Positions 32,320 through 43,659 of a stretch of DNA of 64,000 nucleotides are shown here, piece after piece. Source of the stretch: JBMOOG01 sp049324535 (GTDB lineage: Bacteria; Pseudomonadota; Alphaproteobacteria; Rhodobacterales; Rhodobacteraceae); the NCBI GenBank assembly GCA_049324535.1, contig JBMOOG010000012.1, positions 58,525-122,524 of the forward strand. Reading direction: 5' to 3'. Below the pieces are notes generated by a model that saw only the letters and a list, made by a program, of their open reading frames with translations, was not told the origin of the DNA and searched no databases. A program made the translations under genes and the position numbers. Positions within the stretch are counted from its first letter, which is position 1, and every line of letters starts with the position of its first letter.

Positions 32320-33398
32320 GTCAGCACATCGCCGCCGACCGCCTCGATCCCCACCCGCCGGAACCGGCGCGCGTCCGCGAGGCGCCCGAGCGCCAGAGGT
32401 CCGACCGCCGACCGGCCATCCGCGCCAAGCACCACGCCGGCCGAGAGAAGAACGATCTCGTCCACGAGCCCCGCGCGCAGGAGCGCCGCCGCAATCTGGC
32501 CTCCCCCCTCGCAGAATACGCGGGTCAGACCCGCCTGCCCCAGCGCGCCAAGGAGCGTCACCGGATCGAGCCCCTCGGCCGTCTCGTCCACCGGGATGGT
32601 GCGGGCCCCAAGATCCTGCCAGCGGGCGACGCGCTCGGCCGGGGCGCCGGGACCGTGCAGGAGCCACAGCGGCACGTCGCGGGCGCTGAGCGCCAGGGCA
32701 CCGGCATCGGGCAGGCCGAGATTGCGCACCGCGACGACCCGCACCGGCTGGCGGGCGATGCCGAGCCCGCGCACGGTCAGCAGCGGATCGTCCGTCCGCG
32801 CGGTGGCCGCGCCGATCAGCACCGCGTCATGCGCGGCGCGCATCGCGTGCACGCGGCGGCGGGCCTCCGGTCCGGTGATCCAGCGGCTTTCGCCGGCGGC
32901 GGTGGCGATGCGTCCGTCGAGGCTGGCCGCCAGCTTCAGCGTCAGCATCGGCCGGCCGAGCCGGATGCGCGACAGGAAGCCGCGCTGAAGCGTCTCGGCC
33001 TCGGCCGCCAGCACGCCGGTCTCGACCGTGATCCCGGCCGCCCGCAGCCGCGCATGGCCCCGGCCGGCGACGCGGGGGTCGGGATCCTCGAGCGCGCTGA
33101 CCACCCGGGTCACGCCCGCGGCGACCAGCGCCTCGGCGCAGGGGGGCGTCTTGCCGTGATGCGCGCAGGGTTCGAGTGTCACATGGGCGGTGGCCCCGCG
33201 CGCGGCGTCACCCGCCTGGGCCAGAGCCACCACCTCGGCATGCGGGCGCCCGCCCGGCTGCGTCCAGCCGCGACCGACGATGCGGCCGTCTCGGACGATG
33301 ACGCAGCCAACGGCGGGATTGGGCCAGACGTTGCCCAGACCGCGCCGGGCCAGCCCCAGAGCCAGCCCCATGAAGCGCCGGTCGTCCTCGGCGGTCAT
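32304..33398 (-). CDS. ribD: Bifunctional riboflavin deaminase/reductase
   Basis: A 364-residue RibD. The N-terminal zinc deaminase domain shows NPAVGCVIV, GGRPHAEVVAL and LEPCAHHGKTPPC with the metal-binding His and two Cys; the C-terminal NADPH reductase domain shows KLAASLDGRIATAAGESRWI and VFCEGGGQIAAALLRAGLVDE. It catalyses two consecutive steps toward 5-amino-6-ribitylamino-uracil phosphate. It starts inside the nrdR stop (4-bp overlap) and converges with kpsC. Confidence 0.96.
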   Translation of the reverse strand: MTAEDDRRFMGLALGLARRGLGNVWPNPAVGCVIVRDGRIVGRGWTQPGGRPHAEVVALAQAGDAARGATAHVTLEPCAHHGKTPPCAEALVAAGVTRVVSALEDPDPRVAGRGHARLRAAGITVETGVLAAEAETLQRGFLSRIRLGRPMLTLKLAASLDGRIATAAGESRWITGPEARRRVHAMRAAHDAVLIGAATARTDDPLLTVRGLGIARQPVRVVAVRNLGLPDAGALALSARDVPLWLLHGPGAPAERVARWQDLGARTIPVDETAEGLDPVTLLGALGQAGLTRVFCEGGGQIAAALLRAGLVDEIVLLSAGVVLGADGRSAVGPLALGRLADARRFRRVGIEAVGGDVLTYWRA

Positions 33399-33862
33399 TC
33401 CTCGGCCGGGGCCTGCGGACGAAGCTCGGAGACGAACTTGTCGAAATCGTCCGCCGCCTGGAAGTTCTTGTAGACGCTGGCGAAGCGCACGTAGGCCACC
33501 GTGTCGATCCGCGCGAGGCTTTCCATGACGATCTCGCCGATCACCTTCGACGGGATGTCGGTCTCGCCCAGGCTTTCGAGCCGCCGGACGATGCCCGAAA
33601 TCATCTGGTCGATGCGCTCGGGCTCGATCGGACGCTTCTGCATGGCGATGCGGATCGAACGCTCGAGCTTGGACCGGTCGAAGTCTTCGCGCTTGCCCGA
33701 GGACTTGATCACCACCAGATCGCGCAGCTGCACGCGCTCGTAGGTGGTGAACCGCCCGCCGCAGGCCGGGCAGAACCGGCGCCGGCGGATGGCGACATGA
33801 TCCTCGGCCGGACGCGAATCCTTCACCTGCGTATCGACATTGCCACAGAACGGACAGCGCAT
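33395..33862 (-). CDS. nrdR: Transcriptional repressor NrdR
   Basis: A 155-residue regulator of ribonucleotide reductase genes. The N-terminal zinc ribbon is complete (MRCPFCGNVDTQVKDSRP ... RFCPACGGRFTTYERV), followed by the ATP-cone (LVVIKSSGKREDFDRSKLER). It senses ATP/dATP and binds NrdR boxes upstream of nrd genes, none of which are in the window. First gene of the nrdR-ribD pair. Confidence 0.97.
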   Translation of the reverse strand: MRCPFCGNVDTQVKDSRPAEDHVAIRRRRFCPACGGRFTTYERVQLRDLVVIKSSGKREDFDRSKLERSIRIAMQKRPIEPERIDQMISGIVRRLESLGETDIPSKVIGEIVMESLARIDTVAYVRFASVYKNFQAADDFDKFVSELRPQAPAEE

Positions 33863-34076
33863 CCGCTTCCCCTTGCCCCCGAAACCCGACCCTGCGCTGG
33901 CACTATAGGGGGGCCGCTAGCGTTTGGGTAGGGGGCAATTCCGGCCACCAGATCGCGGGCTTGCCGGCACACATGGCGGCCGCCGGCCGGCCGTCTGCCG
34001 CCGCATCGCCGGATCGTGAGCCGGCTTGCCCGGTCGCCATGCTAGCCTTCCCCGGATCACGCAGGGAGGGCCAGAC

Positions 34077-34964
34077 ATGACGCGACTGACGGCGAAGGAC
34101 TTCAGCCCCGAGCTTCTCGAGCTCTACGATTTCTATGCGCACGGCCGCATCACCAAGCGCGAATTCCTCGACCGCGCCGGCCGCTGCGCCGTGGGCGGCC
34201 TGACCGCCACCGCCATCCTCGCGATGATGAGCCCCGACTACGCCCTTGCCAACCAGGTGGCGCCCGACGATCCGTCGATCGCGGCCGAACGCATCGACTA
34301 TCCCTCGCCCGAGGGGCACGGGACGGTGAACGGGCTTCTGGTGCGCCCGGCTGGCGTTTCCGCCCCCCTGCCCGCCGTGGTCGTCGTTCACGAGAACCGG
34401 GGCCTCAACCCCTATATCGAGGATGTCGCGCGCCGTCTGGGCAAGGCCGGATTCCTGACGCTTGCCCCGGACGGGCTGACCAGCGTCGGGGGATATCCCG
34501 GCAGCGACGAGGCGGGGCGCGAACTGCAGGCGAAGGTCGATCCGGTCAGGCTGATGAACGACTTCTTCGCGGCGGTGACCGAAGTGACGAACCGCCCCGA
34601 CTCGACCGGAAACGTCGGCATCGTCGGGTTCTGCTACGGCGGCGGGGTCGCCAACGCCGCGGCCGTGGCCTTCCCCGGACTGAAGGCGGCGGTGGCCTTC
34701 TACGGCCGCCAGCCGGCCGCCGCGGACGTGCCGCGGATCCGCGCGGCGGTGATGCTGCACTACGCCGGGCTCGACGAGCGCATCAACGCCGGCTGGCCCG
34801 AGTACGAGGCGGCGCTGAAGGCCGCAGGCACCGACTATCAGGCCTTCATCTACGAGGGCGTCAACCACGGCTTTCACAACGACACCACCCCGCGCTACGA
34901 CGAGGCGGCGGCGCGGCTGGCCTGGGACCGGACGCTGGCCTTCTTTCGGGATCGGCTGTCCTGA
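34077..34964 (+). CDS. Dienelactone hydrolase family protein with N-terminal extension
   Basis: A 295-residue alpha/beta hydrolase. The catalytic elbow is GFCYGGGVANAAA, with a cysteine nucleophile as in dienelactone hydrolase; the acid and His follow in YAGLDERINAG and EGVNHGFHND. The first 60 residues form an extension (ITKREFLDRAGRCAVGGLTA, then a hydrophobic stretch ending YALA) as in YghX-type members and may be an export or anchor signal. GGGAGGG precedes ATG 34077. The physiological ester is unknown. Confidence 0.88.
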   Translation: MTRLTAKDFSPELLELYDFYAHGRITKREFLDRAGRCAVGGLTATAILAMMSPDYALANQVAPDDPSIAAERIDYPSPEGHGTVNGLLVRPAGVSAPLPAVVVVHENRGLNPYIEDVARRLGKAGFLTLAPDGLTSVGGYPGSDEAGRELQAKVDPVRLMNDFFAAVTEVTNRPDSTGNVGIVGFCYGGGVANAAAVAFPGLKAAVAFYGRQPAAADVPRIRAAVMLHYAGLDERINAGWPEYEAALKAAGTDYQAFIYEGVNHGFHNDTTPRYDEAAARLAWDRTLAFFRDRLS

Positions 34965-35047
34965 CGGATCCGGTCGCGGCCGCGACGGATTTGGCGGGGC
35001 GGTCGCCCGGTTCCGGTGCTTGTCTCCGGGAAAGCGGAGGAGACGCG

Positions 35048-35722
35048 ATGACCCGGAACGACGATGATCCGCAGGGCGGGGGGAGCCCCGCCTCGCCGCC
35101 GTGCCTTCTGCACGAGCTCGACCCGGCGATCTCGGGACTGACCGATGCGCAGACCGCAATCGACGTGGCGCGCTGGCGCCGGGCCGAGCGCGTCCGGCTG
35201 ATCGCGGCCCGGCAGGCGATGCCGGTCTCTGCCCGCCGGTCGGCCGATGCCCGGCTCGTGGCCGCCCTGACGGAACGGCTGGGGGCGCTGACGGACCGGA
35301 CCGTGGGGCTTTACTGGCCGTTCCGGGGCGAGCCGGACCTGCGCGGCTGGGCGGCCGACCGGCGGCGTGACGGCGCGCGGATCCTGCTGCCGGTCGTGCT
35401 GCGCAAGGACGCGCCGCTTGTCTTCCGGCTCTGGACGGGTGAGGCGGCGCTCGAACGCGGGGTCTGGAACATTCCGGTTCCGCCGCTGTCGGCCCCCGAG
35501 CAGGTGCCCGAGGTCGTGATCGCCCCGGTGGTCGGCGCGGGCGACGGGTCGTACCGGCTCGGCTACGGCGGGGGGTTCTACGACCGCACGCTCGCCGCCC
35601 TTCGCGCCGCCGGCCGCAGGCCGCTGGTGATCGGGGTGGGCTATGCCTTCCAGCGCATTCCGACGATCTTTCCCCAGCCCCATGACGTGGCCATGGACGA
35701 GACGATCCTGGTCGCACCCTGA
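35048..35722 (+). CDS. 5-formyltetrahydrofolate cyclo-ligase
   Basis: A 224-residue enzyme that converts 5-formyl-THF to 5,10-methenyl-THF using ATP. Characteristic segments are VGLYWPFRGEPDLRGW, ILLPVVLRKDAPLVF and RLGYGGGFYDRTLA with the ATP-binding loop, then PHDVAMDETIL at the C-terminus. The N-terminal 40 residues are a low-complexity extension before the conserved helix. GGAGGA is upstream. In several bacteria this gene sits beside 6S RNA; here the 6S RNA gene is about 11 kb away instead. Confidence 0.92.
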   Translation: MTRNDDDPQGGGSPASPPCLLHELDPAISGLTDAQTAIDVARWRRAERVRLIAARQAMPVSARRSADARLVAALTERLGALTDRTVGLYWPFRGEPDLRGWAADRRRDGARILLPVVLRKDAPLVFRLWTGEAALERGVWNIPVPPLSAPEQVPEVVIAPVVGAGDGSYRLGYGGGFYDRTLAALRAAGRRPLVIGVGYAFQRIPTIFPQPHDVAMDETILVAP

Positions 35723-35728
35723 CGCGGC

Positions 35729-36139
35729 CTAGCCGAACCAGACGGACACCTCGCGCCGATGCGGTGCGCGGCGATGTTCGAAAAGATAGATTCCTTGCCA
35801 GATTCCAAGTGACAGACGCCCAGAAAGGACGGGAATCTGCAAGTTCACCGGAAGCAGGGCCGCCTTGATGTGCGCCGGCATGTCGTCCGGTCCTTCGCAG
35901 ATGTGGCGCAGGTAGGCCATGGCCGGGTGATCGGAGGGCGGTACCAGCCGGTCGAAGAAGGCCAGAAGGTCGGACCGGACCTCGGGATCGGCGTTTTCCT
36001 GGATGAGGAGCGAACAGGAGGTGTGGCGCACGAAAAGCGTGACCAGCCCATCCCCCCGGCCGGCCACGAGGGCCCGCACCTCGGCGGTGAACTCGTAGAG
36101 GCCCGGGCCCCGCGTCTCGATCGTCAGGATGCTGTGCAT
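35729..36139 (-). CDS. YjbQ / UPF0047 family protein
   Basis: A 136-residue protein matching the YjbQ family: FVRHTSCSLLIQENADPEV, GPDDMPAHIKAALLP and LGIWQGIYLFEHRRAPHRR, with the His and Cys thought to be active. Members have thiamine phosphate synthase side activity, but their physiological role is unsettled. ATG 36139. It converges with the cyclo-ligase gene, with a 6-bp gap. Confidence 0.92.
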   Translation of the reverse strand: MHSILTIETRGPGLYEFTAEVRALVAGRGDGLVTLFVRHTSCSLLIQENADPEVRSDLLAFFDRLVPPSDHPAMAYLRHICEGPDDMPAHIKAALLPVNLQIPVLSGRLSLGIWQGIYLFEHRRAPHRREVSVWFG

Positions 36140-36199
36140 GGCGCGCAGTGTGCGGCCGAGGCCTTCGGGCTGACAAGCCCCTCGCCGCGGGCTCAACCC

Positions 36200-37441
36200 T
36201 CAGCCGGCCAGGGCAAGGGCCGCTCCGCCGAGGCCGCCGAGCAGGACCACGCTCCAGGGCGGCGCCTTCCAGGCCACAAGGAGCACAAAGCACAGAAGCG
36301 CCAGTGCGAGGTCGGCGAGGCCGGCGACCGAGCCGGTGAAGACCGGCGCATAGAGCGCCGCGCCGAGGACACCCACCACCGCCGCGTTCGCGCCCTGCAT
36401 CGCCGATCGCGCGGCGGGCTGTCCGCGGAGAGCGTCCCAGAAGGGCAGCACCCCGATCAGGATCAGGAAGCCGGGCAGGAACACCGCTGCCAGCGCCAGA
36501 ACCGCGCCGGCCAGGCCGTTCGGCCACGGCCCGAGCACCGCGCCCAGATAGGCGGCGACCGTGAAGAGCGGGCCGGGCACCGCCTGCGCCGCCCCGTAGC
36601 CCGCAAGAAACTGGCCCTCGGTCACCCAGCCCGGCCGGACCACCCCGGCCTCGAGCATCGGCAGCACCACATGCCCGCCGCCGAAGACCAGAGCGCCCGC
36701 GCGGTAGAAGGCATCAAAGACCGCGACGGCCTGCGACTGGCCCGCCAGCAGCGGCGGCAGCAGGAGAAGCGCGGCAAAGAGCCCCAGCGCGACCAGTCCG
36801 GCCCGGCGCGACACCCTCAGGGCCAGGGGCGCCCCGTCCGTCGCGGCGCCCCGACCGAGGGCAAGCCCGGCCAGCGCGCCAAGCCCGATCGCCCCGATCA
36901 TGCCCGCCGTTCCGGGCGCCACGGCCAGAACCGCGACCGCGCCGACCGCGATCAGCGCCCGCTCGCGGTCGGGGCAGAGGCTGCGGGCCATGCCGAGAAC
37001 CGCCTGCGCGATGACGGCGACGGCCACGAGCTTCAGCCCGTGCAGCACCCCGTCACCCAGCGGCCCGCCGATCCGCCCGGCCGAGACCGCCACAAGAACG
37101 AGTGCGACCGCCGACGGCAGGGTGAAGCCGGCAAAGGCCGCGAGGGCGCCGGGCCAGCCCGCGCGCATCAGGCCCAGCGCGAAGCCGGTCTGACTGGACG
37201 CGGGGCCGGGCAGGAACTGGCACAGGGCCACCAGATCGCCATAGGTCCGGTCGTCGAGCCAGCCCCGCCGCGTCACCAGCTCGTCCCGGAAATAGCCCAG
37301 ATGCGCGATCGGGCCGCCGAAGGAGGTCAGGCCAAGGCGCAGAAACACGCGGAAGACCTCGGCGGCGCTCCCCCCGCGCCCGGGTTCGGACACCGAGTGC
37401 CGGATCTCGGGGGGTGGGGTCACGGGCAGGATCCTTGGCAT
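36200..37441 (-). CDS. chrA: Chromate transporter (long-chain ChrA)
   Basis: A 413-residue membrane protein with two homologous halves of about six helices each. The CHR signature is seen as LTSFGGPIAHLGYFRDELV, CQFLPGPASSQTGFALG in the first half and AGALVFGGGHVVLPML, GYGAAQAVPGPLFTVAAYLG in the second. ChrA exports chromate driven by the membrane potential or proton gradient. ATG 37441 is used; an ATG 11 codons earlier is possible. No chrB regulator is adjacent. Confidence 0.93.
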   Translation of the reverse strand: MPRILPVTPPPEIRHSVSEPGRGGSAAEVFRVFLRLGLTSFGGPIAHLGYFRDELVTRRGWLDDRTYGDLVALCQFLPGPASSQTGFALGLMRAGWPGALAAFAGFTLPSAVALVLVAVSAGRIGGPLGDGVLHGLKLVAVAVIAQAVLGMARSLCPDRERALIAVGAVAVLAVAPGTAGMIGAIGLGALAGLALGRGAATDGAPLALRVSRRAGLVALGLFAALLLLPPLLAGQSQAVAVFDAFYRAGALVFGGGHVVLPMLEAGVVRPGWVTEGQFLAGYGAAQAVPGPLFTVAAYLGAVLGPWPNGLAGAVLALAAVFLPGFLILIGVLPFWDALRGQPAARSAMQGANAAVVGVLGAALYAPVFTGSVAGLADLALALLCFVLLVAWKAPPWSVVLLGGLGGAALALAG

Positions 37442-37504
37442 GAGCGGGCCGGCGCCGACCCTACACGCCGGCACCGTCCGCGTCGACGGCCCGCGACGGC
37501 GCGC

Positions 37505-37894
37505 TCAGAAGTCCGGGAAGATGCGGACGATCGTGCAGTAGGTGTCCCGGGCGACACCCGCCGAGATGCCGCCATCGTCGTTGCCGCCGAAAGAGGTGAA
37601 GAGCGCCATGCGGGTCTTCTGGGCGGCGTCCAGCGTGAAGGTGATGCCCTGCCCCTGCTTTCGCGGAGCCGGGGATTCCCGGTAGATGCGGGTCCGTTCC
37701 GGCAGGCCGAGCCCGCGGATCACGAAATCGCCGGCCGCGCACAGATACTGGGTCTCGGCGTCGGGACTGGGGAAATGCACCACGAAGCTCTGCGCATCGA
37801 CGGGGGTGACGCGCATGCCGTTCCGGGCCGTGAAGGCCTCTGCGGGCGAGGCGAGCGACGCCACCAGCGCCAGGCCAAGGATCGGGCGGATCAT
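37505..37894 (-). CDS. Secreted protein of unknown function
   Basis: A 129-residue protein with a clear signal peptide (LGLALVASLASPAEA). The mature part has two cysteines (QYLCAAGDF and TYCTIVRIF) and no motif I can assign. The start is well supported by GAGGAGG 6 bases upstream. Confidence 0.72.
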   Translation of the reverse strand: MIRPILGLALVASLASPAEAFTARNGMRVTPVDAQSFVVHFPSPDAETQYLCAAGDFVIRGLGLPERTRIYRESPAPRKQGQGITFTLDAAQKTRMALFTSFGGNDDGGISAGVARDTYCTIVRIFPDF

Positions 37895-38001
37895 GCGACC
37901 TCCTCATGCGGACGGTGACAGCATGACCACTTTGCGCCCCGGAGTCCCGGCCGGAGCCATCAAGATTGCGCGACCGGCCGGCTGGGCGGCCGTCTGCCCC
38001 G

Positions 38002-38304
38002 CTAGGGCCGCAGATGCAGCGCCACCTCGCCCGACCAGGGTTCGGTCACGCCACGCCCGCCGCCGAGGTCCTCGAGGAGCGGCCGGATGCGGTCAAGGTT
38101 CGCGATCATCGCCGGGCGCGCGGCGACCATCGACGCGAGGCTGTCCCATTCGGCAACGACGATGAAATCGCGCTCGCCGGACCGGACCAGCCAGACGTTG
38201 CGCCCGCCCGGCATCGCGCGCGGGTCCATCTCCCTGTGGATGCGGACGTATTCGTCCTCCTTGCCCGGCTTCACTCGCATGTGCACCACATTCATCGCGG
38301 TCAT
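38002..38304 (-). CDS. Antibiotic biosynthesis monooxygenase (ABM) domain-like protein
   Basis: A 100-residue protein with ferredoxin-like fold features: VVHMRVKPGKEDEYVRIHRE, WLVRSGERDFIVVAEWDSL and a final strand. This fits the ABM/dimeric alpha-beta barrel superfamily, which includes heme-degrading and quinone-modifying enzymes, but its function is not fixed. GGGGAGG lies before the ATG. Confidence 0.7.
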   Translation of the reverse strand: MTAMNVVHMRVKPGKEDEYVRIHREMDPRAMPGGRNVWLVRSGERDFIVVAEWDSLASMVAARPAMIANLDRIRPLLEDLGGGRGVTEPWSGEVALHLRP

Positions 38305-38444
38305 GGCAGGCCTCCCCTTGGCAAAGGCGCGCCAAGGATAGCACAGGTCGTCAGGTGAGCGGGGCCAATCGGAGCAACCCCGGGATGCGGCGCGGCTTCG
38401 GTGCGGGAAAGCCGCTGGAGCCGGGGGCCGGGGCCCCGCGGCGG

Positions 38445-38744
38445 TCAGCCCTGCGGCGGCGTGGTGCCGAAGATGCGATCGCCCCGCTCGTCGATCACCT
38501 GCCGCGCCTTGGCGGCCGAGATCGCGGTGGCCTGGTCGAGCGCGGCGATGGTGTCAGCCCGGATCAGTTCGTGGCGGCGACCGTCCTTCTCGATCCGGGC
38601 GGCCACGCGGAACTGCCCGCCCTCGCGGATCGGGGCGGGGGTGATGCGAAAGCCCTTGTACTCCTCGGCCGCCCCCGAGGGCGCGGGGTCGGCGGCCTGC
38701 GCCTTGGCGGGCCTGTCACCGAAGAGGCGGGACCAGAAGGGCAT
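38445..38744 (-). CDS. HlyU family protein
   Basis: A 99-residue protein. EYKGFRITPAPIREGGQFRV, RIEKDGRRHELIRADTIA and AKQVIDERGDRIF-like text (AKARQVIDERGDRIF) match the short HlyU family present in alphaproteobacteria, named after but unlike the Vibrio ArsR-type HlyU. The first 35 residues are a basic, Ala/Pro-rich leader. The role is unknown. Confidence 0.8.
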   Translation of the reverse strand: MPFWSRLFGDRPAKAQAADPAPSGAAEEYKGFRITPAPIREGGQFRVAARIEKDGRRHELIRADTIAALDQATAISAAKARQVIDERGDRIFGTTPPQG

Positions 38745-38876
38745 GGGGAAGTGTTGCCCGAACCGGCGCGCAGCGCAAGCCGGGTCCGCCCCGGGGTGCC
38801 TCGAATGGCGGAGCGGTCCGCGTGAGATCGCGCCCATGCGCGGCTCCGATGGACCGCCGCGGATGGAGGTCTCCTG

Positions 38877-39470
38877 CTACACGCACGCGACACGATTGAG
38901 TGCTTCTTCCGGGGAGACTGCGACCAGACCCAATGGCGTCAATGCGTCCGAATTCTCCTGAAAGTCGTTAGTGTTCGTGGTGACGAACAGATCCCGTCGC
39001 TCGTTGATGTGGCAGTACGCGGAATGAACGTCGCACCACGCATTGCGGAACTTCGCGAACGCCGGTCCCGAGAATTTTTCGTCCGAGGGCTCGCCGCGCG
39101 TGGCAATCCAATCGTCGAGAAAAGTCTTCCGGTTCGGTGCAATGATGGACCAGAGCCTGTCGGACATGTCGGCGTAGGCATTCTCGTCAACGATATAGGA
39201 ACAGCCCAGGAACGTCAGTCCGATCACACCTGGAGTTGGCAACCGGGGCAGATCATCCCAGCCGAGGTTCGCTAAGCGTTCCGCGAAGCAATCGTAGGAG
39301 CCGGGAAATTTCCTGGTTCCCTTGAGGTTCTCGGAGGCCGAGACCTGAAGCAGCGCAACCTCGATGCGGCCTTTCCGATGCAGGTTGACCAGCTCGTTCA
39401 CTGCCTTTCCAGCCGGCTCGCCATTTTCGACCGCCAGGACGCAGTTCCAGTCAAAGGTCAGGGTCTTCAC
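38877..39470 (-). CDS. Orphan PIN-like domain protein (AT-rich, probably acquired)
   Basis: A 197-residue protein that I read as PIN-like: VKTLTFDWNCVLAVE as first strand with an acidic residue, KAVNELVNLHRKGRIEVALL as the first helix and second strand, and FRNAWCDVHSAYCHINERRD followed by LFVTTNTNDFQE, the place where PIN nucleases carry their last acidic residues (usually TNDKDF). The first base-level difference from its neighbours is composition: clearly fewer G/C at third positions. There is no antitoxin-sized gene beside it. I used the GTG at 39470; a TTG at 39485 with GAGG upstream is an alternative. Nuclease function is inferred. Confidence 0.62.
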   Translation of the reverse strand: MKTLTFDWNCVLAVENGEPAGKAVNELVNLHRKGRIEVALLQVSASENLKGTRKFPGSYDCFAERLANLGWDDLPRLPTPGVIGLTFLGCSYIVDENAYADMSDRLWSIIAPNRKTFLDDWIATRGEPSDEKFSGPAFAKFRNAWCDVHSAYCHINERRDLFVTTNTNDFQENSDALTPLGLVAVSPEEALNRVACV

Positions 39471-39495
39471 GGTGCGCCCGCACAAGCCTCTGGCC

Positions 39496-41481
<1,986 letters not shown>

Positions 41482-41573
41482 GCGGGCTCCTGGGGTTCGG
41501 GTGATTCGCCGGGGCGAATCGGGCTGCGGGGCTTTTATCGAATCAGTAGCGCAAATCACAGGGCGGGAAAGGG

Positions 41574-43529
41574 TCAGCGCCGTTTCTTGACCCAGACCTC
41601 GGCGTCGATCAGACGCTGGAGACTGGCGGACAGCGCGGCGCGATCCTCGCCCATGTCACTCGTATCGTCCAGCCGGGACCGTTCGGCGCGGTGGCGGGCC
41701 TCTGCGGCCTTGCCCAGCCGCCAGGTCACGCCTTCGTCGGCCAGCCCCTGAAGGTCGGCCATCGCGTCTTCGATCTCGGACTGCACGCCCCGCCGCGCCT
41801 CGAGCTTGGCAAGTTCTTCGGCCAGACACATGGCGGCGAACTCCCCATCCGCGTCCGGGCTCACCGGCGGAGCGATCTGGACGTGGGTCATGGCGAAGAG
41901 CTTTTCAAGGTCGGCGCCCGCCACGGCCGCCAGTTTTTCGGTTAGATGGGCGGGGTCGCCGTGCAGGTGATCGAGGAGCGCGGCCCGCAGCGCCGCATGT
42001 CCGGGCCCGACGAGCGCGATCGACTCGATCTGGGCCTCGAACCGGCGCGCGGCCTCGGGATGGTTGATGGCTATGGCGAGAATCATCGCCTCGCGCAGCA
42101 CCTCCTCGGTCTGCGGCCCGGCAGCCGCCAAGAGCGTGCTGCGGGTCGCGGGCAGCGGCGCGGTGACCGGCGCCGCGCGCCCCCCGGCCGGCCAGACCCG
42201 CGCACCCGCACCCGGCGCCTTCCTCGGCGTGAACGCCGGCCGTGCGGGGGCGAAGAGCTCCTGGCGCAGGCGCGCGAACTCGTCGCCGTAGTGGCGGCGC
42301 AGCGAGGGGTCGGCGATGCGGCCCAGGATCGCGCGCAGCGACCGGTCGAGCGCCGCGCGCCGCTCGGGGCTGTCGAAGACGCGGCCCTCGATCTCGCGCC
42401 GCCACAGCAGGTTCACCATCGGCTCGGCCGCGGCGATGACCTCAGTCATGGCCTGCGCCCCGCGCTCGCGGATCAGATCGTCGGGATCGAGCCCCTCGGG
42501 CAGCGTCGCGAAGCGCAGGGCACGCCCGGCCTCGAGAAGCGGCAAGGCCAGGTCGGCCACTCGCAGCGCGGCCTTGAGCCCCGCCTTGTCGCCGTCGAGG
42601 ATCACCACCGGCTCGGGCGAGAGGCGCCACAGGAGCTGGAGCTGATCGGCGGTCACCGCGGTGCCGAGGGGCGCCACCGCCGCCCCGAATCCCGCCTGCG
42701 ACAGCGCGATCACGTCCATGTAGCCCTCGGCCATGAGGACCGGCCCCGCCTTCGCGGCCGCCTCGCGGGCAAAGGCCAGGTTGTAGAGCGTGCGCCCCTT
42801 GTCGAAAAGCAGCGTGTCCGAGCCGTTGAGGTATTTCGAGGGCACCGACGGGTCGAGAGCGCGCCCGCCGAAGCTGATCATCCGCCCGCCCCCGTCGCGG
42901 ATCGGAAACATCACCCGGCCGCGGAAGCGGTCGTAGGGCTCGCCGCCGTCGTCGGGCCGGATCGCGAGGCCCGCATCGACCAGAAGGTCGACCCCGATCC
43001 CCTGCCCTCCCAGCGCCCGCACCAGCCCGCGCCGGTCGTCGGGCGCGAAGCCCAGCCCGAAACGGTCCTGCATCTCGGGGCTGACCTTGCGCCGCGCAAG
43101 ATAGGCGCGCGCCGGCGCACCGGCGTGGCCGGCCAGCTGTAGCCGGTAGTGGCGCGCGGCGGCCTCGAGCACCTCGGACAGCTCGCGCCGGCGATCGGCC
43201 TTCTGCGCGGCCTGCGGATCCTGGGCGGGCATGGCCATCCCCGCCTCGCGCGCCAGTTCCTCGACCGCCTCCATGAAGGTCATGTTGGCGGTCTCGCGCA
43301 GGAAGGTGAGCGCATCGCCCTTCGCGTGGCAGCCGAAGCAGTAGTAGTAGCCCTTGCGGTCATCGACGTGGAACGAGGCGGTCTTTTCCTGATGGAAGGG
43401 GCATGGCGCCCAGAGATCGCCCTTGCCGGGATTGGACTTTCGCGCATCCCAGGTCACCTTGCGGCCGACCACCCGGGCCAGCGAGGTGCGGGCGCGCAGT
43501 TCGTCCAGGAATCCGTGTGGCAGCGACAT
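41574..43529 (-). CDS. dnaG: DNA primase
   Basis: A 651-residue primase. The N-terminal zinc finger is CPFHQEKTASFHV ... YYYCFGCHAKGD, the TOPRIM domain shows VLMAEGYMDVIAL and PVVILDGDKAG, and a helical DnaB-interacting C-terminal domain follows a Pro/Ala-rich linker. It makes RNA primers at the replication fork. ATG 43529 gives the normal SLPHGFLDELRAR N-terminus. With rpoD it forms the macromolecular-synthesis gene pair, lacking rpsU here. Confidence 0.98.
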   Translation of the reverse strand: MSLPHGFLDELRARTSLARVVGRKVTWDARKSNPGKGDLWAPCPFHQEKTASFHVDDRKGYYYCFGCHAKGDALTFLRETANMTFMEAVEELAREAGMAMPAQDPQAAQKADRRRELSEVLEAAARHYRLQLAGHAGAPARAYLARRKVSPEMQDRFGLGFAPDDRRGLVRALGGQGIGVDLLVDAGLAIRPDDGGEPYDRFRGRVMFPIRDGGGRMISFGGRALDPSVPSKYLNGSDTLLFDKGRTLYNLAFAREAAAKAGPVLMAEGYMDVIALSQAGFGAAVAPLGTAVTADQLQLLWRLSPEPVVILDGDKAGLKAALRVADLALPLLEAGRALRFATLPEGLDPDDLIRERGAQAMTEVIAAAEPMVNLLWRREIEGRVFDSPERRAALDRSLRAILGRIADPSLRRHYGDEFARLRQELFAPARPAFTPRKAPGAGARVWPAGGRAAPVTAPLPATRSTLLAAAGPQTEEVLREAMILAIAINHPEAARRFEAQIESIALVGPGHAALRAALLDHLHGDPAHLTEKLAAVAGADLEKLFAMTHVQIAPPVSPDADGEFAAMCLAEELAKLEARRGVQSEIEDAMADLQGLADEGVTWRLGKAAEARHRAERSRLDDTSDMGEDRAALSASLQRLIDAEVWVKKRR

Positions 43530-43659
43530 TGGCGATTCCGCGTCCGCGGGAGGCGGGTGACGTCGAGCCCTTCTTATGTCCCGCGGAGGCGGACCGACGC
43601 AAGGGGCGGCGGCCGGCGGTTGCGGGGATGCGCCGGGCGGGCGCGGGACCGGCCCGCGT

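Noticed and set aside
34965..35047. 6S RNA next to the 5-formyl-THF cyclo-ligase gene
   Set aside because: The gap is only 83 bp, with just a short palindrome; too small for 6S RNA, which was found at 23846 instead.
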